Positions 48,101 through 63,000 of a stretch of 64,000 nucleotides of DNA are shown piece after piece. Source of the DNA: Boswellia sacra (lineage: Eukaryota > Streptophyta > Magnoliopsida > Sapindales > Burseraceae); the NCBI GenBank assembly GCA_013180625.2, contig SNVD02013979.1:124001-188000 (forward strand), written 5' to 3'. The stretch's first letter is position 1. Every line of letters begins with the position of its first letter. Under the pieces are notes generated by a model. That model made no database searches. It was not told where the DNA came from and saw nothing but the letters and a program-made list of their open reading frames with translations. The position numbers and the translations under genes are program-made.

Positions 48101-50109
48101 TTACTAATATTAGTAAGTGAAAAACCATGCATCTTTTATTGAGATGCTCATAACCACACACCTCCATTGCTTTCTTGACTTGAGCCGCAGAATACACGTA
48201 TACACCTAATTCAGGGCTGCAAAAGCAAGTCCCCAAAAATTATTGAGTTCAAGAATAGACTGACTACATTAAATCCAGGTGAAACTAAATAATACAACAT
48301 AAATTCAAGGATTGCATATATATATACACTACCTAGTTGCAGCACCATGCATGAAGCGAGGATGCACAAACAACTGAGCTGTACCCCATAATGGATGGAT
48401 CTTGGTTCCCTGCAGTTTATATAAACATATTATTGCAGTTTCATAAAACTTGGATCCAACACAATAACAGCTTTAAATCATCAAAGAGTTTTATGAATCT
48501 TGCTTTTCCCCAGCATCGGGTTTCTTTATGACATCAGAATATTCGAATGACCATTTATTTCGTAAACAAAAGAGAATTCATCTGTGTGTGTAACCTTATT
48601 CATCAATTTTAGTAAACATTTTCATATATTTCTCCTGTAACCAAATGAGCTTTAGATAGGTTGGTCCAGGTGGTCATGCCATTGAGTCCATGAAATAGAT
48701 TAGTATTTTAAAATATTAAAGCTTCCATTATAAATTATATGAAACTGCTAAGAGAAGAAATTTGATATTGATATTCTGGATTTGTGACTTTAAGTATTTA
48801 GGACCGTTTTTTTTGCTCTTTTTTTTTTTTTTTTAAATTTTCCTTCTATAAACATTGAGACCCACAACTCACAATATATACATGTAGACATAAGGCCACA
48901 TCTTGACTCATGTATGATGATCAGATTAAGTAAAACACTGTAAAATGACTATTGATACCTGCAGCTCTTTCGCAAGGGCCACCACTTCATCCAAGTTTGC
49001 ATTACTTTCCTGTAACACATTTAACACCCCGTTACCCACTTCAGCGATCAAGCCTATGTTATTAACAGATGATATCAGGAAAATAAGATTAAAAGAAAAT
49101 GAAAAAAGAAAAATCTGTTGGCAAAGAAATCAAATGTGTATAAAGCACTTCTATAAAAGATTGTTTATTGAGGCGAATAAATATGATAACCTTAAGTATA
49201 AAAGATAATCACCTCAAGGGTTTTGCCCTCTGGGGCTATATCCCTGTCATGGAAACACCACAAATCAACTCCAAGTTTGTCTATGAACTCAAAGTTGGCT
49301 CTCACTGCACCAAAGATGACAAAATTTTCCATTCTCAACCATTAATGCAACAGTCAAACTATTAATCGACATTGCAAAAATGTTTATCGATCTTACTTCT
49401 TCTTTTGGCCATGGCCAAGGAATTGGTACCATCTTCCCAGGGCCAAAATTTTGTAGGTGCACCAAATGGATCAGCACCTGTTCCACGGAATGTGTGCCAA
49501 AATGCAACACTGAATCTCATCCAATCCTATGTCCATTAACAACTTTGTCAGAAAAATCACACACTTCTTACAAAAGTTGGAACAGTAATAAGAAAAGAAA
49601 CAAACCTTCATTTTCTTCCCAAGAATCACTTCTTCTGCATTGTACCACTTGAATGAAAGTGGGTTCTTGCTAGTTGGACCCTGTGAAAATTGTGAACAAA
49701 GAATCACAAACACATAAACTTGAGAACCATAATGACAACAACAAAACTTAAAATCCCATTTCGGAAAAAGAATAATAGTTTATTTGACATCTTTACATGA
49801 TAAAACATGAAATATCAAAGGGGTTATAACCAATCTACCTCGTACTTAATTTTGGGAATGCCAGGGAAGAATTCCCCTTTCCATTCATCTGCTGAATCAT
49901 CACATTTGCTCTCAAGATTAGCCGGGCAAGTTGATGGGGCAGCAATCTGCACAATTCAATACAAAGCAAACCAACTCAAAAATGAAACAAAACCCTATAA
50001 CAACTCAAACAAAGTAACAATTGTACATCAGCTTCTTTACCACCACCACCAGAGACGTCCCCATGTTTAAACAAAGCAGTAGAAGTAAAGCCCTCTTAGA
50101 CTCCATCAT
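45189..50109 (-). CDS. xylose isomerase, plant class II
   Basis: Twenty exons on the minus strand: 50041-50109, 49839-49946, 49606-49680, 49397-49526, 49213-49304, 48959-49009, 48333-48409, 48162-48216, 47952-48053, 47727-47778, 47330-47375, 47191-47246, 46886-46937, 46689-46768, 46489-46559, 46358-46398, 46074-46173, 45872-45943, 45719-45796 and 45189-45224. They total 1443 nt and 480 aa with GT-AG introns. It interconverts D-xylose and D-xylulose. The N-terminus [20 protein letters not shown] is a signal-peptide-like segment, so secretory-pathway entry is expected. Signature [10 protein letters not shown] is at about 230-239 and [12 protein letters not shown] at 275-286. Active-site residues present: His146 and Asp149 (CFHDRD), Glu276, Lys278, Glu312, His315, Asp340, Asp351, Asp353 and Asp383. 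The spacing matches bacterial class II enzymes. The first of two adjacent ATGs was taken as start. Confidence 0.97.
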
Positions 50110-50113
50110 TCCT

Positions 50114-50122
50114 CTATCTCAT
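50114..50122 (-). promoter_or_regulatory. two-codon upstream ORF before xylose isomerase
   Basis: ATG AGA TAG on the minus strand ends 4 nt before the main ATG-ATG start, in the leader next to a likely leader-intron acceptor. Reinitiation or leaky scanning would be needed for the main frame. Confidence 0.5.
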
Positions 50123-50133
50123 GCAATTCAACG

Positions 50134-50436
50134 CTGAAAAGTTACAGCAAAAATTTAAAAATAAATAAATAAATAAACCATATAACACAATACATGGAGC
50201 ATATAAAACATACCCTTACCAATTTTACAAAAAAAAAAAATCATGAGGTGATGATAACAAATCAATTACAGATTATCAAAACCAGCAAAAACCACAAATA
50301 GCACTAAAAAAGACTGCTAAAATTATCCAGAACAACGAAATAAAAATAGAATCTTTAACAGAAAAACAGCGTAAGAAACCAAAAAGCACATCCATTAATT
50401 AAAAGAGTGAGAGAGAGAGAGAGAGAGAGACTTTAC
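50134..50436 (-). other. probable leader intron of xylose isomerase
   Basis: A donor (ATCT|GTAAAG at 50437/50436) and an acceptor (TTTTCAG|CG at 50134/50133) fit a 303-nt intron in the 5' leader. It starts with a CT repeat (50409-50430, GA on the plus strand) and is T-rich. RNA evidence is needed to confirm it. Confidence 0.5.
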
Positions 50437-50493
50437 AGATTAAAGCGGCTACTGAAGTTTGATAATTCAAATAAAATGACTATGAAGGTGAAG

Positions 50494-50501
50494 TATTTAT
50501 A
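50494..50501 (-). promoter_or_regulatory. TATA box of xylose isomerase
   Basis: TATAAATA on the minus strand, 57 nt before the inferred leader donor site. This would put transcription start near 50460-50470 and give a short first leader exon. Confidence 0.6.
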
Positions 50502-53500
50502 CAACTACAAATGGATTATTATATGAAATTGAGTTACGTTTTCAAAATAAAATATTAGTAGTAGATATTATTTCCACGTGTACACCTTTTTGGCTTTATC
50601 GAAAAACTTTTGGAATTCTGATTATACCCTCCTTGCCTCTTCACACTACTGTTGGTTTTCGATGAAAATATATCCACTCACTTGCCCATTTTCAGATGGA
50701 AATAGAAGGCTGTCAAGGTAATATTAGATTTTTTAGAAGTGTAATTATGTTTTTTTTAACTAAAATTAAATTTAATTTAAATGGAAAATTTTAAGAATCC
50801 TAGATAAAATATTGAACAGATTTCCAAATTTAGATAGAATTTTCTTTATCAATTTCAATTTGTTTAAATTTTCATTTTAGATTTTAGTACTTTGTGGCTC
50901 TTACTAATACTAAATGTAAAATTTTTTAACATATATCATCCCATACTTATCATATTGATGGTTTAAACTATTTAGATTAAGAACACAGGTTAGGTTACCG
51001 TATTAGAGATTATATAATATTATAAGTAATTTTATTATAAAAATTTATTTTAATATTGAGTTTAATGATTTTTAATTATAAATTATTTGTTAATAAATTT
51101 CAATAATTTGATATAAGGAAACTGTCTTAACCTTAATACACATATTAAAAAGACTAAGACTAATTTGATATTTATTCCATTTTCAATGACATAATCTTAT
51201 CAGGACTCTTTTGTAAATTTGAGCCATATTCTATCCGTCATGCAACTTAACTTAATTATCTGTAGAATAATATAAACCCCTTTATCTTAGCAGAAAAATC
51301 AAAAAAGAGAAATGAATCGGTTACGCTGCTGTGAGCTAGTTATCTCACCGGTGGAAGTTCATGGGATCAGCTAAATGCGGGGATTGACTTGTCCACGTGT
51401 ACGAAAGTGTCGGACTTGATGATTGGATTGGTGGTGACATTCACATCGTATGACGAAGTTTCTGAACAAGATGAGGTGGCAACCTTGTGATTTGGCTTCT
51501 GTTGCGAGTAAGCGGTGACAAACTGACAATGGCATATTCTATCTGTTTAAATAAGCACATAACAAATATGGGTAAATCTCCTGTGTTTCGTCCGACGTAT
51601 GTACGCCTCATCGATAGAAATTTGCTAGTGTTTATCTGCAAATGTAATCCGTATAAAACCGATCCATATATTAAAATTTATATAATTTAATACGGTATAA
51701 ATTTATTTTTACAAATTAACAAGGATTACAAGGTTTTTGACAATAGAAAAAATAGATTAGGCCCAAAAAAAAGAATAGCATAGCCCAATCAATAAGCTGG
51801 GGCCCATTAACTAGAACATTGCAAGAAATTTTGGTTAAGGATGATTGGTCCACATCAGCACAAATGTCACCCAATAACAATTTTTTGTTTCTATATCAAT
51901 TGCTTCTAGATGCAGAGTCAGATGGGGGAGAGAAAAGGGGGGCGCAAGGGACTTTAAACTATCTTTGTAAAATGCATAATAAATAATCCCAATAACAGTA
52001 TCATTCAACATTTGCGTTTGATATTTGAACAATACTATACTTTTTAAATTTATTTTTTTATTCAAATATATCATATTACTCATTTTAAATGTTAAATCAA
52101 TCTCGAATTAGTAATTTAATACCTACTATTACATTTGCAATGCAAATACTAGATTACAAAATTTTTAATTTATCATTCAGACCCATTCAATCTTTAATTA
52201 ACTTCAAAACTATTTAGATTTTAGATTAGAAAAAAAAACTTTTATTATTATGTATTCAATAAATGATATTGATTTTATTAAATAATCTTATAAGGAAGAC
52301 AAAAAAACCTTAAAAAAGAAAAAGGAGCAAATTAAAGATCTATATTATCTTTGTCTCTGGGGGCCAGGGGCTGCAAGAAGGCTTGTTGTATTAACAAAGG
52401 AAGTGGGGCTATTTAGGAGTTCCCAGCTAATGAATCCGAGTGGAAACAGCCAAGCCCATGCCCACTCCTTCTTAATGTCTCTTGAACCAATAACAAACGG
52501 GCCTAGTTGGCCCAATAATCTTAATATAGCCATTACATGGATTTGGAGCCTTGGATAAAGCATGGCTGATCTTTGTCTAGAATGAGGCTTAAAAACTTGG
52601 CCCAAGTTCTCATAAGTCTACTGAAATTTCAATTTCTCAGGTAAAGTAAATAAATATAGCGAGACCTTTAGAGTAAATTTTATGCAAGAGCTTTTGTTAT
52701 TAATTAGTAATTATTAACAATTTCTTTGAATAATCTAAACTAATTATTAAGTTTGGTAGGAATAATCCATTATTATATGTTAGCTAAGCAAGATAATCTA
52801 CAAATCAAATTAATTAATTTGTAATGTTAATGTTTTCTTTTAGTGGAAAATTTTAAATAGGATTTGGAATTTGCTTTCCTACTTTATACACATAACAATG
52901 ACATTAACATAGCTAATTAATGACCAAATTGTATGAAGGCATATAGATGCGTTACTATGTAAATAATTCTCAAATTTCATCCATTTTATATCCCAAATGA
53001 TATGTATTTATAGTGTCTGCCAAGTAAATGATGTGATAAAGCAATGAATGTTGTGGAGGCTCTAAATTAATGTTATGTCCTTTGGGCTGCATGAATCGGA
53101 GATAAGTTTTGGAGAGTATATCACCTATAGAACATATAGAGAAAATTTAAATTTAATGACCCAAATTAGAGTGTCTCTTTGATAAACAGAACGATTTAAA
53201 AAGATTTGCATATCATTACCTTGTCTAACACTTGACACTCATTGTCAGACTATCAAATATTGTTCAACACTTGTTGAATACTGCAGTACGTTATTAGACA
53301 CTTTATTGAACTGTTGGATGAAGTCATGACATGTAAACTTTCATAAATTAATATGTTTTTACAATCCACACTTAGATTTAGGATATTCTTTTTTTTTCAT
53401 ATTTCATAAACATATATAGCATCAACCACCATAAAAGAAATAAGAAATTATCGTACGTGCATGCATATGCACTCCATGACGTGTAAAATTAGCAGAAGAT

Positions 53501-54000
53501 ATTGATATTGATTTGAGTTGTTTACGTTATAATAGATGAAAAATTATATACAACTCCTCCTTTTGACTGAATCTTCTAATATGAAAGTATGTCCATGCAT
53601 GCACATATATATATTTATAGATCCAAGTTGGTGTAAAACTAGAAATAATACATCTTATATGAAGTGCTTTCTACTTTCCATATCATCCTTATAATCATAT
53701 ATGACAATATATAATAATTAATGAAGTGGAATTGATCAACGAAGAAAAGGTGCAGCAGCCAACTAGTTGGTGCCTAGGAGATATATATATCGCTTAATTT
53801 GTTTGTATTTAAATCCAGGTTGAATCTGGACCGACCTTAACTTGTATAATTTTGGGAATAATTGTATCAAACTTTGCTTTCCTTTGCTCATCTCTGCCCG
53901 CACGCCTTCAAATCGTGCACCAGCAGCACTTAATAACAAATTGGAATATTAATTGGGTTTGGTTTGTGGCTACTCCTTTTATTGGAACAAGTAATTGATT
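50502..54000. other. intergenic, no gene supported
   Basis: AT-rich. The one ORF of note (52345-52605, minus, 86 codons) is locally GC-richer and reads without repeats, but I recognise no domain and see no matching neighbouring exon. Short ORFs at 51441-51690 and 51835-52083 are likewise unsupported. Confidence 0.45.
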
Positions 54001-57000
54001 GATTGCTTGGTCTCTCTGCCTGGATTTGACTCAAATATAGATAGAGCATCTATGGATTCATGGTATGGTATCCTAACAACTATTCTGCAAATAAAAAGTT
54101 GAATATTGATCCAGTACTGGTTATAGATTACTTAAAATTTTGGTCCATTCTAATCCTATCACGATTCAATTAGAATTTCGTACTAATCAATTTATGACAA
54201 TTCAATTCAAAGCATGCGAGCGGATAAGAAGACGAAGCGACCTCTCCGTCCACTTAATATCGATTACTTGATTGATCACCAATAAAAATGTTATAATAAT
54301 TAATGCATATTATATTCGTATATCGTGATATATAGTTATATATTTTTTAAGTTTCTTAATATTTAGATGGATAATGGGTTTGAATTTATAACCAATTCAA
54401 AAATTGGGTTTTCAACGAAAATATTTTAATTTTTTTTCTTGTTTTACAGACAATTAAAGCATTATTTCATCCAAGTTTCCACCTAGAAAGAAATATAAGA
54501 CCAACCCAGTGACGCCACTCAAGCTGATCGAGAAAAATTAGAGGGACAAGTGGGGCTTGACTTGATCATTCAAATTTATTTATCGAAATTCTATTTTCAT
54601 GTTCCTAAATCTATTCTACAAAATAACATTGTATATGTGGATCACATCATTCTACCTATAAATGAAATTGAAACTCAACCTTTTGTGGGGGTGTAGGCTT
54701 CTCATCTAAGACTCATCATCAATGATATGCAAGATTTGTCAGATTTATAAATGGGAGTCACCATCTACATATCTTATTCTCTATATTTACTTTTCATAAT
54801 TAATCTTTAATTTATTTATATTTTTATTTCATAAAACGTTGTATCATTATTTCCGTATCCAATTTGTTTCCTTAACATATCACTGTAATTGTTTAAATGA
54901 TCAGGTTATTAAAAAGAAAATGGCACTGTTGTCATGATTCTTTCAAATGAATCAAACCCATTGTGTTAAAATGATTAAATTTCTCCAAAATTGAACAATA
55001 CTGAAAAATCCCTTAGAAATTTGAAAAATTAAGAAAAATGTAAAATACATTGTATAGCACTTTTATATATTGAAATATTACATCAATAATAAAAAAAAAA
55101 TCCAAACCCATCTAAATCTTTAACTCGAATCAATGTTGCTTTAAAAAAATTAAAAATATTTAGTCTTCTTTATAAGTGTAAACAACCAAGTTGGTTTCTC
55201 CTCCGGTTGAATTAGTCTCAACTTAAGTAAACCGAAGAAATATTACTTAATAATTAATTTGTATATGTTTGAACGTGATCATTCAGTTAAACCTAAGAGT
55301 AAACATTACATTAGTTTACCTTTTTTTATTATTATTATTTTACATTTGTTAACTTTGACAAATTACATTTGTTTGCCTAATAATACAAACAATCACGACA
55401 AAATCAGTGATTTCTTTAGACTTGTAACATAATCATTGATGAAATCTGACTCGATCATCTCACCTCCCAAAGACATGGGGATATTTTGCTATTATTTTAT
55501 TGATTCAGAGTAACGTATCAACAACAAGAATCAAACAAATAACACATAAATAAATAACAGTAATAAGTTTCAAACCGACATAATCTTTTTTTAACAATCA
55601 AAAGTAAAATTCACTAGTACGTAAAATTTTTTATAATTGTTTTCTTAGCAAGTTCAACCAATTAAGAATTTTATTTATGCTTTAATTATTTCATAGCTAG
55701 GCCTCCAAGTAAACAAAACCAAACATGCGTGAGAAAATTATAATATGTATCGCCATCGAATATGATTGCTACAGATATTAAATTTTTCTTTCCAAACGCT
55801 AAAATATACTTTGGTAGGAACATGTCAAAGGGTAAATGTTACGAAAGGATTACGTGTTTTCACAAATTAATAATATGTTAAATGTGACTTAAAACATATA
55901 ATAAGTAAGATTTTTATTTAAAAAATTATAAGAGTTCTATAAAAATAATAGCGAGTATCTAATTATAATCCATGACTTCAAACATTCAAAATCTTTAATT
56001 TATTAAAATCTTACAAGCCGAGTTCTTGATATTATTTATTAGATTAATGTAAAAATTATGTGGTCATTCTTGACACTTTGAAATTTTGAAATTGTATTTT
56101 TGTTAAACCCATTTTATAAGAGTATTTTTAATGTGAAAGTTTATGCACAAGTACCTTTAAAAAATTGTAAAGCAATTTCTATTTGAAATTATTATACCTA
56201 AGTTTATAGAGATTAAGTCTTTTATACGTCGAATATATGTACTGTCAGTATGAACTCATTCTTGATAAACTTGGAAGAAATGCAAACCAAAGAAAAAAAA
56301 TTAATGTATATGTAATAACATTCTTGATAGTTGACACTTTTTCTTTAAAAATTTTTTTATACACATGTTAAAATATAAGAATAGTTTGAATGGATTTTTT
56401 TTCATTATTTTCAAGAATTTGTATTTTTTATTCAATGAAACATAAATTATATATGTAAATCTATGTTAAAATTACCATACTATATTGAGTAAATATTTTC
56501 TTTTTTGAATTTTTTAAATCGATACATTTGTTCTTCGAAATTATACGCTAAAAATATTTTAGAAAATACATGAAACTAAAAATAATGTGAGCGTTAATTA
56601 GTCTATGACTCACTATCTTTTCGTTATATATCTTCGGACTACTCCTCTTATATCAACATGAGTACTTCATTATTTAATGAGTTCAATAACAACCATACCA
56701 AACTGATAAGATAATTAGTGGAGCTCCTTGCATTCGCATTCGAATAATTATCCTCAATATACTTTTTTTTTTTCAAAACACTGCCTAACTAAAATTTAAA
56801 AACCTAATTTTTAATCTTAAAATACAATCTATATATTCATGATCTTATATACTTTTTTTTCTCCCTATATATAAAAAATTATTTTTACACCCATCAATAA
56901 TTATTTATATATTAATGTATTGATAATAATAAAATAATACTACACTAACAAATTCTTCTTGTTGATGCATGAAATACATTGAATGCGCTGTAGCACAATC

Positions 57001-60000
57001 TCTTAGAGAAAGATAATATAAGAATAAGCAATGAATTACCTTTGTCACTTTTCAATTCTCAGTCCAAATCCAAATGATATGACAAATGAATATGAGATAT
57101 AAAATTTGAGATGATATGGAAGTTATTATATTATCATTATATTTAGTTAATAATTATTAATTAAATATATATTATTTAAAATATAATTTGAGCCGAGTAT
57201 TGTTATTATATGAAAAAAGATAATTGAATAAGAGAGACTATGGAGTCAATCCACGACTCGAGTCCAAAAGTGTAGAGATGAGCTGGCGAATTGTGATCCA
57301 TGTTAGTGGCTACAGGGTCCAGTTAATGACCAATTTCATATTGTTATGAAGAAGTCGATGGGACAGATTCGCAGCCTCGGTGGACTACTGGACATGATCA
57401 TGGCACAAATTCACGATATTGTCTCTTTGTAGACGCCCAAATCCAATTTCGATAATTTTGCCTTTTTTTTAACTCTCCAAATATCTCTCCGGATATGCTC
57501 TAATTCCTTTTCATTTCCCGTCTTTTGTTGCAATTCGCACCATATAATTTAATAAGATTAAAATAATAATAGAATAGATGGGTACATGGGCAATTTTTAT
57601 TGATTCCCATGAGCATGTAGGGGAAGTTTTATGCCGGGAAGGCTGTTTCTGGCAATAACTTAAATAACAAATGCAACCTCGTAGTCGTAGGGCCAATTTC
57701 ATCAAGTTTTTGCATTCAAAATTATCTATTTTAAGCACAACATTCACTAGGGGGTTTTGTTTAATTTATAAATGCACACAACAAGTATCGTACTCGTTAG
57801 GTTTTTGTTTAATTTATTATTTGTGTGGTGCATGTGCTTCCTGAACTCCAATATTTATGAAATAGAATGTCTTTGACTTTGAAAATTCCATAAAATTTTC
57901 CTTCCCTTTTTATAATAATCTTCATAGCACATTTGACAAGGTCTCATCAACGAAATTTATGGTAATTTTTGAAATTTTAAAAGCAAAAACTTCTACCTAT
58001 TAATTTGTTAAATTGAAAATAAATATGATCAACTCTCTCAAGAGATTTCTGTTTTTTTTTTAAATTGTATTGAATTAATCAATCAATTAATTACAACTTG
58101 CACACACCTACATACATATATGTAAAAAGTTTTTGTTACTGTACTAATTCTTAAAAAAAAAACGAATACACACACAAATGCATGCAAAGTATCAAATGAC
58201 TTCAATTTTAAAGTTTTAAAAATATTATAAAAGAATTAAACAAATTAGAACTAAAGTAACGACGACGTTAGGCTTTCAAGCAAATTAAATAGCAAAAATC
58301 TTTCAGGTGAGCATAGTTAATTGTTATGAGAGATATCATATCTCTCTAATAGAGACTTAAAATATAATCTTTTGCAATAATGGTTTGATTTTATATGTCT
58401 TCATTAGTTATTTTGAAAGATTAATATATACCATATAAAATAAGAGGCTAGTTGTTCCCAAAAAAAAAAAAAAAAAACTCCTAAATTATCATAGCGTTTA
58501 CTTGACTAAACATTTCTTATCTTTAATTGATATTTTTTTTTATACTTAGGAAAATAGATTATTATGAATAATTCAAATTATAATATTGTGGAAGTGCTTG
58601 CATATATATAAAAACGGTTCAAATATCTTGTCATGTATACAATTATTGTATACAATAATTGCATACATGTGTATGTGTGTGTGTGTGACTTAATTTAAGA
58701 TTGTGATGTATATATAAAGACACTTTCTAGAAGATCTTGCTTAATAATTTAACCCAACCAAAAAAAAAAAAATTGAATTTATGCTTAGATGATCATGTTA
58801 TTATATGAAATCTTCACTTTTTATCCTCAATTAGTCTTCGCCTAAGTTCATTTATTTCTTAGAGTTCTACATTGCAATAGGTTTTGTGAATATATATAAA
58901 TTTAGTTATATATAGACAATAATTATGTTCTCAGGTTAATTAGTAACAACTTCGATCTTTGATAGTATTAATTTAATGATTATGAATAAGTAACAATTAA
59001 TACAGATTTGTTTTTAAATCTCCGTTATCAATCAATTGATGGTCTAAAAAATAAAGGTTAGACGTAGACCTTTGCGAACAACACTTGATAATAATCTTGA
59101 AATAATTGATTGAATAACTATACATCTGGATAAAGTGTACAATACTTGAACACAAAAAAGCGATAAAGCCAATGTGATATGGGTTAATTGTTGACCCCGG
59201 AAAAAAAAAAAGAGAGCTGTAAATAAACCAATAATTGGCTTTTCAAAGATTTCATTATATTTCGAATATAGACAAAAATTCATGGTTGATGATGCTTTTG
59301 ATGTTTTGTTTCACCATAACAGATAACTAATCCAAAAGTGATTTATTTAAATCAATGTTTTATGTGGTCCATACTACCATAAATATTATTAACCAGAAAT
59401 ATGACGAGAAATTATTTCATTTTTCTCTATCAATTAGTTATTGGTTGAGAAATTAATTTTAATGTAATCATGGTTGTTAATCTAGGGTTTAAAATTATGA
59501 TTACTTTCAATCTGCTCGTCAAAATTAGTTGTTATTTGTTAATGAAACTAATTAATCATGGCAGTTAGTTTAATAAATGAATGAATGGTTCCAATTTGCA
59601 TGGTCAATATCAAACTGGTAGTTGATTTGTTAATCCTTCAGTTACATTAATTAATTAGGATTTTATCTTTGCCCAGAGAAGTTAAATAGAGCAGTAAGTA
59701 AAAGTAAAGAAAATCCAAATGCCTCATTAATAATGAGAGTAGGTAAAGACGATAATTTATAATATGAATATATGATCTGTCAACACAAACATTTTATTTC
59801 ACGTTTTACATGTAGCACAACTTTTAATAATATGCTACTTATACTTAATATTGTTAAATTAAATGAAAGTTGTCGGTCTAAATATCAGATTTGGGAGATG
59901 TACATATATATGTAAATAAATAAACAAGAAATTACATTGGATAGTTGATCATTGAGTGAATAAGCAGATGGCACGTGGGTAGACTTTTCGCCACCTACAA

Positions 60001-63000
60001 CAACTTGACAAGGACGAAATCAATTTCCAGATTTATAGGAGGACCCATGAAGCTGCCTGGCAAGCATGGTCTAAATTCGACCTAATTTTCACTTTCTTCA
60101 GTCCCAAGTAAATAATAATCTTAATTATTAATTTATATGTCAAATCAATATTTTGATAAGCTTTTCATGAATATTTGAACAAAGACGATAACTGATTGTT
60201 ATTCACGTTATTATTACGTTTTACCTTTTGAGTTGGCTTGTGAATCAATGCTTTAGATGTTAAGACTAAAATTAAAGTAAACATTACTATTACAAGCGAG
60301 CCTTTTAAGTAACGTTGATTTTACTTGAACTCAATGCTATTCCTTGGGCGGAGAATTAGGAAAAGAGAAAACTCAATTTGGTTGTCAACTTGTAATTAAC
60401 AATTTTCCAGATAGGATTATGTTATCTTTCATTTCTCATTTGTTTAATCACATTATTATCGGCTAATTGGGATTATAATCCCCTAAGATTCTGCTTCCAC
60501 GTGAGTAGGTATACAAAATCTCCCTCTGTCCACTACGACCAAGTATCAAACTCTAATCTTCAAACGATTTGGGAGGCTCAAAAAATTGTGAAAAGGGATC
60601 AACACGTTGCTGGTAATAGCAACCCATGAATAATTATAAATATTATTATACTTTAATATTATATATGATCAGTTTTGTCATTATTTTTAATAGAAATGAT
60701 ACTGAGAATATTTTATCAAGAATATGACTATTCATAATTAACTAGTCAAATTTTTGTCCTTCCCTGACACATGTTTGTAATATTAGACATATTACCAATT
60801 TTATAAATTTTATAACTTGACATAGCACAATATTATCAAATGAGCATTAAAAAACAATAAATGAATTTTTCTTTGAACTTATTTAAGTAGAGCTTATAAA
60901 ACTAAAATTTATGGGGTAAAACTTGTAAAGGTATAGCTTTCTATTAAAAAGTTATTGACTATTGAAATGAATAAATATACAAGTATTTATTAATATGAAA
61001 TTACGTAGAAGAGTTTTGTTATAAAAGAAACATAATGTAAAACTCTTAAAATAAAATAAAGATATCTTTAAAATTTCACAACTAAAACAATTTTAAAAAA
61101 AAAAACTTAATAAGAAAACCATAATTTACCGGCACAAAAGAGTTTATTTAATTACTTAATAAGTTCTCAAATGACAACCAGATGATACAAAACTTTAAAA
61201 GAATTTTCAATATTTAAAAAAGAAAAAGGAAATCATCTACTCTAATTTTTAGACAAGTCAACACAAGTGTATATAACTTATATAATTGTATATTTATTTT
61301 TATTTTTTACTTTATTAAAATTTTCCTAACTTATAATGTAAAAAATTGATCGTAGATATAGAATTATTATCCTTTGCTCCTACAAGAGACCAGACCCGCA
61401 TAAATCGCACCAATTAAAAGCCTCTGGTTTTCAAGTATTTAATTTAATTTGAATAAGGTAGCCGTCAGATTTCCCGCAGGTTGTGCTCCATTTAGGTAAG
61501 CCTATCTGTACATGTATGTGTTACAGCTACCTACCAGTTCTTTTACAGTGTAAATTACCCGCAATTAACACATACTCTACCTTATTATTGTTTCATTTTT
61601 TGTCCTCACATTAATCCTATTCAAATAATGAAGACGTTCCTTATGCACTTGCCTTGCCTGCACGCCGTCACAGCGTGGAAGATAAATTTATAAAATATAT
61701 GGTTAAAGCCATCTTTTACTGCTTAATACAACAAACGTAACACTTTAAATCTCGGATCAAAGAAGTTTTTTTTTTATTTATTTAACCTCTTTTTGAGGTT
61801 TTTTAACTAAATCTAATCTCTTTTTTTTTTTTAACTATTTCTAATCCATTTTTCATGTAAAAAGATGTGAATGCCCTTTTTTATTGTTAAAGTATATAAT
61901 ACTATTTTTATATAGTGCACCATAGAGTCGTACAAAATTCTTAAGACCTGTAATTTTTTACAATCCTATTACGAACTTGCACAACAAAGTTATGTAGAAT
62001 TTCTAAAGTCCTTTTTTTACACGATGGAGTTGTGAAGTTACACGATTTAGTCGTGTAATATAATAACTGCATTTGTAATATCTTTGACAATTATTTTATG
62101 AAATGATTGTGCAAGTTACATGATATAGTTATAGAAAACATCCAAGATCTATTTTTTTATTTTTTGCACAACTCCTCTGTCCAATTGCACAACTACATCA
62201 TGCAAAAATTTATACATGTAATTTAATTTCGTTATTTTTAAAACTATTAAGGATATTTTTATACATTTTTTTCAAAGATGGTTAAAAAAGTTAAAATAAA
62301 AAAAGGGTTAAATATAATTAGTGGGTGACCCAAAGGATTATTTGATAAAAATTTGCCCAGATCAAACGACAATAAATATTATCCTAATTCTTTTTTTTCA
62401 TTTTTTAATAATTTATTTATGATTTTAAAGTTAGTCATTTAAATTTGTGCTTGTAAGTAACCTTAGATTATAGGTAAAGTAGCATGAAGGAATTGTTTGA
62501 TTTGTGATTATATATAAAATTAAAAAACAAAACAAAAATACGAGTTGTATTATTCAAAAATGTATTTGACGTTGTTGAAAGGATTAAAAATATGAAAAAC
62601 TAGGATATATTTGGTTTGTGATCACAAAATAATTTCCGAATTAAAGATTAAAAAACATATTTGATATTATATCTCACTATTTTCCTTAAAATGTATTGCA
62701 TTCCTTGGTTTCAAAAACAAAAAATTGTAACAAAAATATATATCAACGAAATTTTTTTTCCCACTAGGTTCTGAAATTACAATAGAAATTATTTAATTTT
62801 GATAAAATTTCCAAGCAAACATGTTTAAAAGAATTTGGTTGCAACCATAGTTTCCAGCGACAATAAATTCTATCGGAAGCATCGCCACACGTGTTTTTTT
62901 TTTTTTTAATCCAAAATTGTTCACATTGGAACAGACAAAATAATAAAGGCAAAAACTTGTAACTCTACTCTCACCAGAATAACATATATAACCGTAGTTC

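Noticed and set aside
52345..52605. 86-codon minus-strand ORF
   Set aside because: Locally GC-richer and non-repetitive, but no domain, partner exon or promoter could be recognised, so no gene is claimed.
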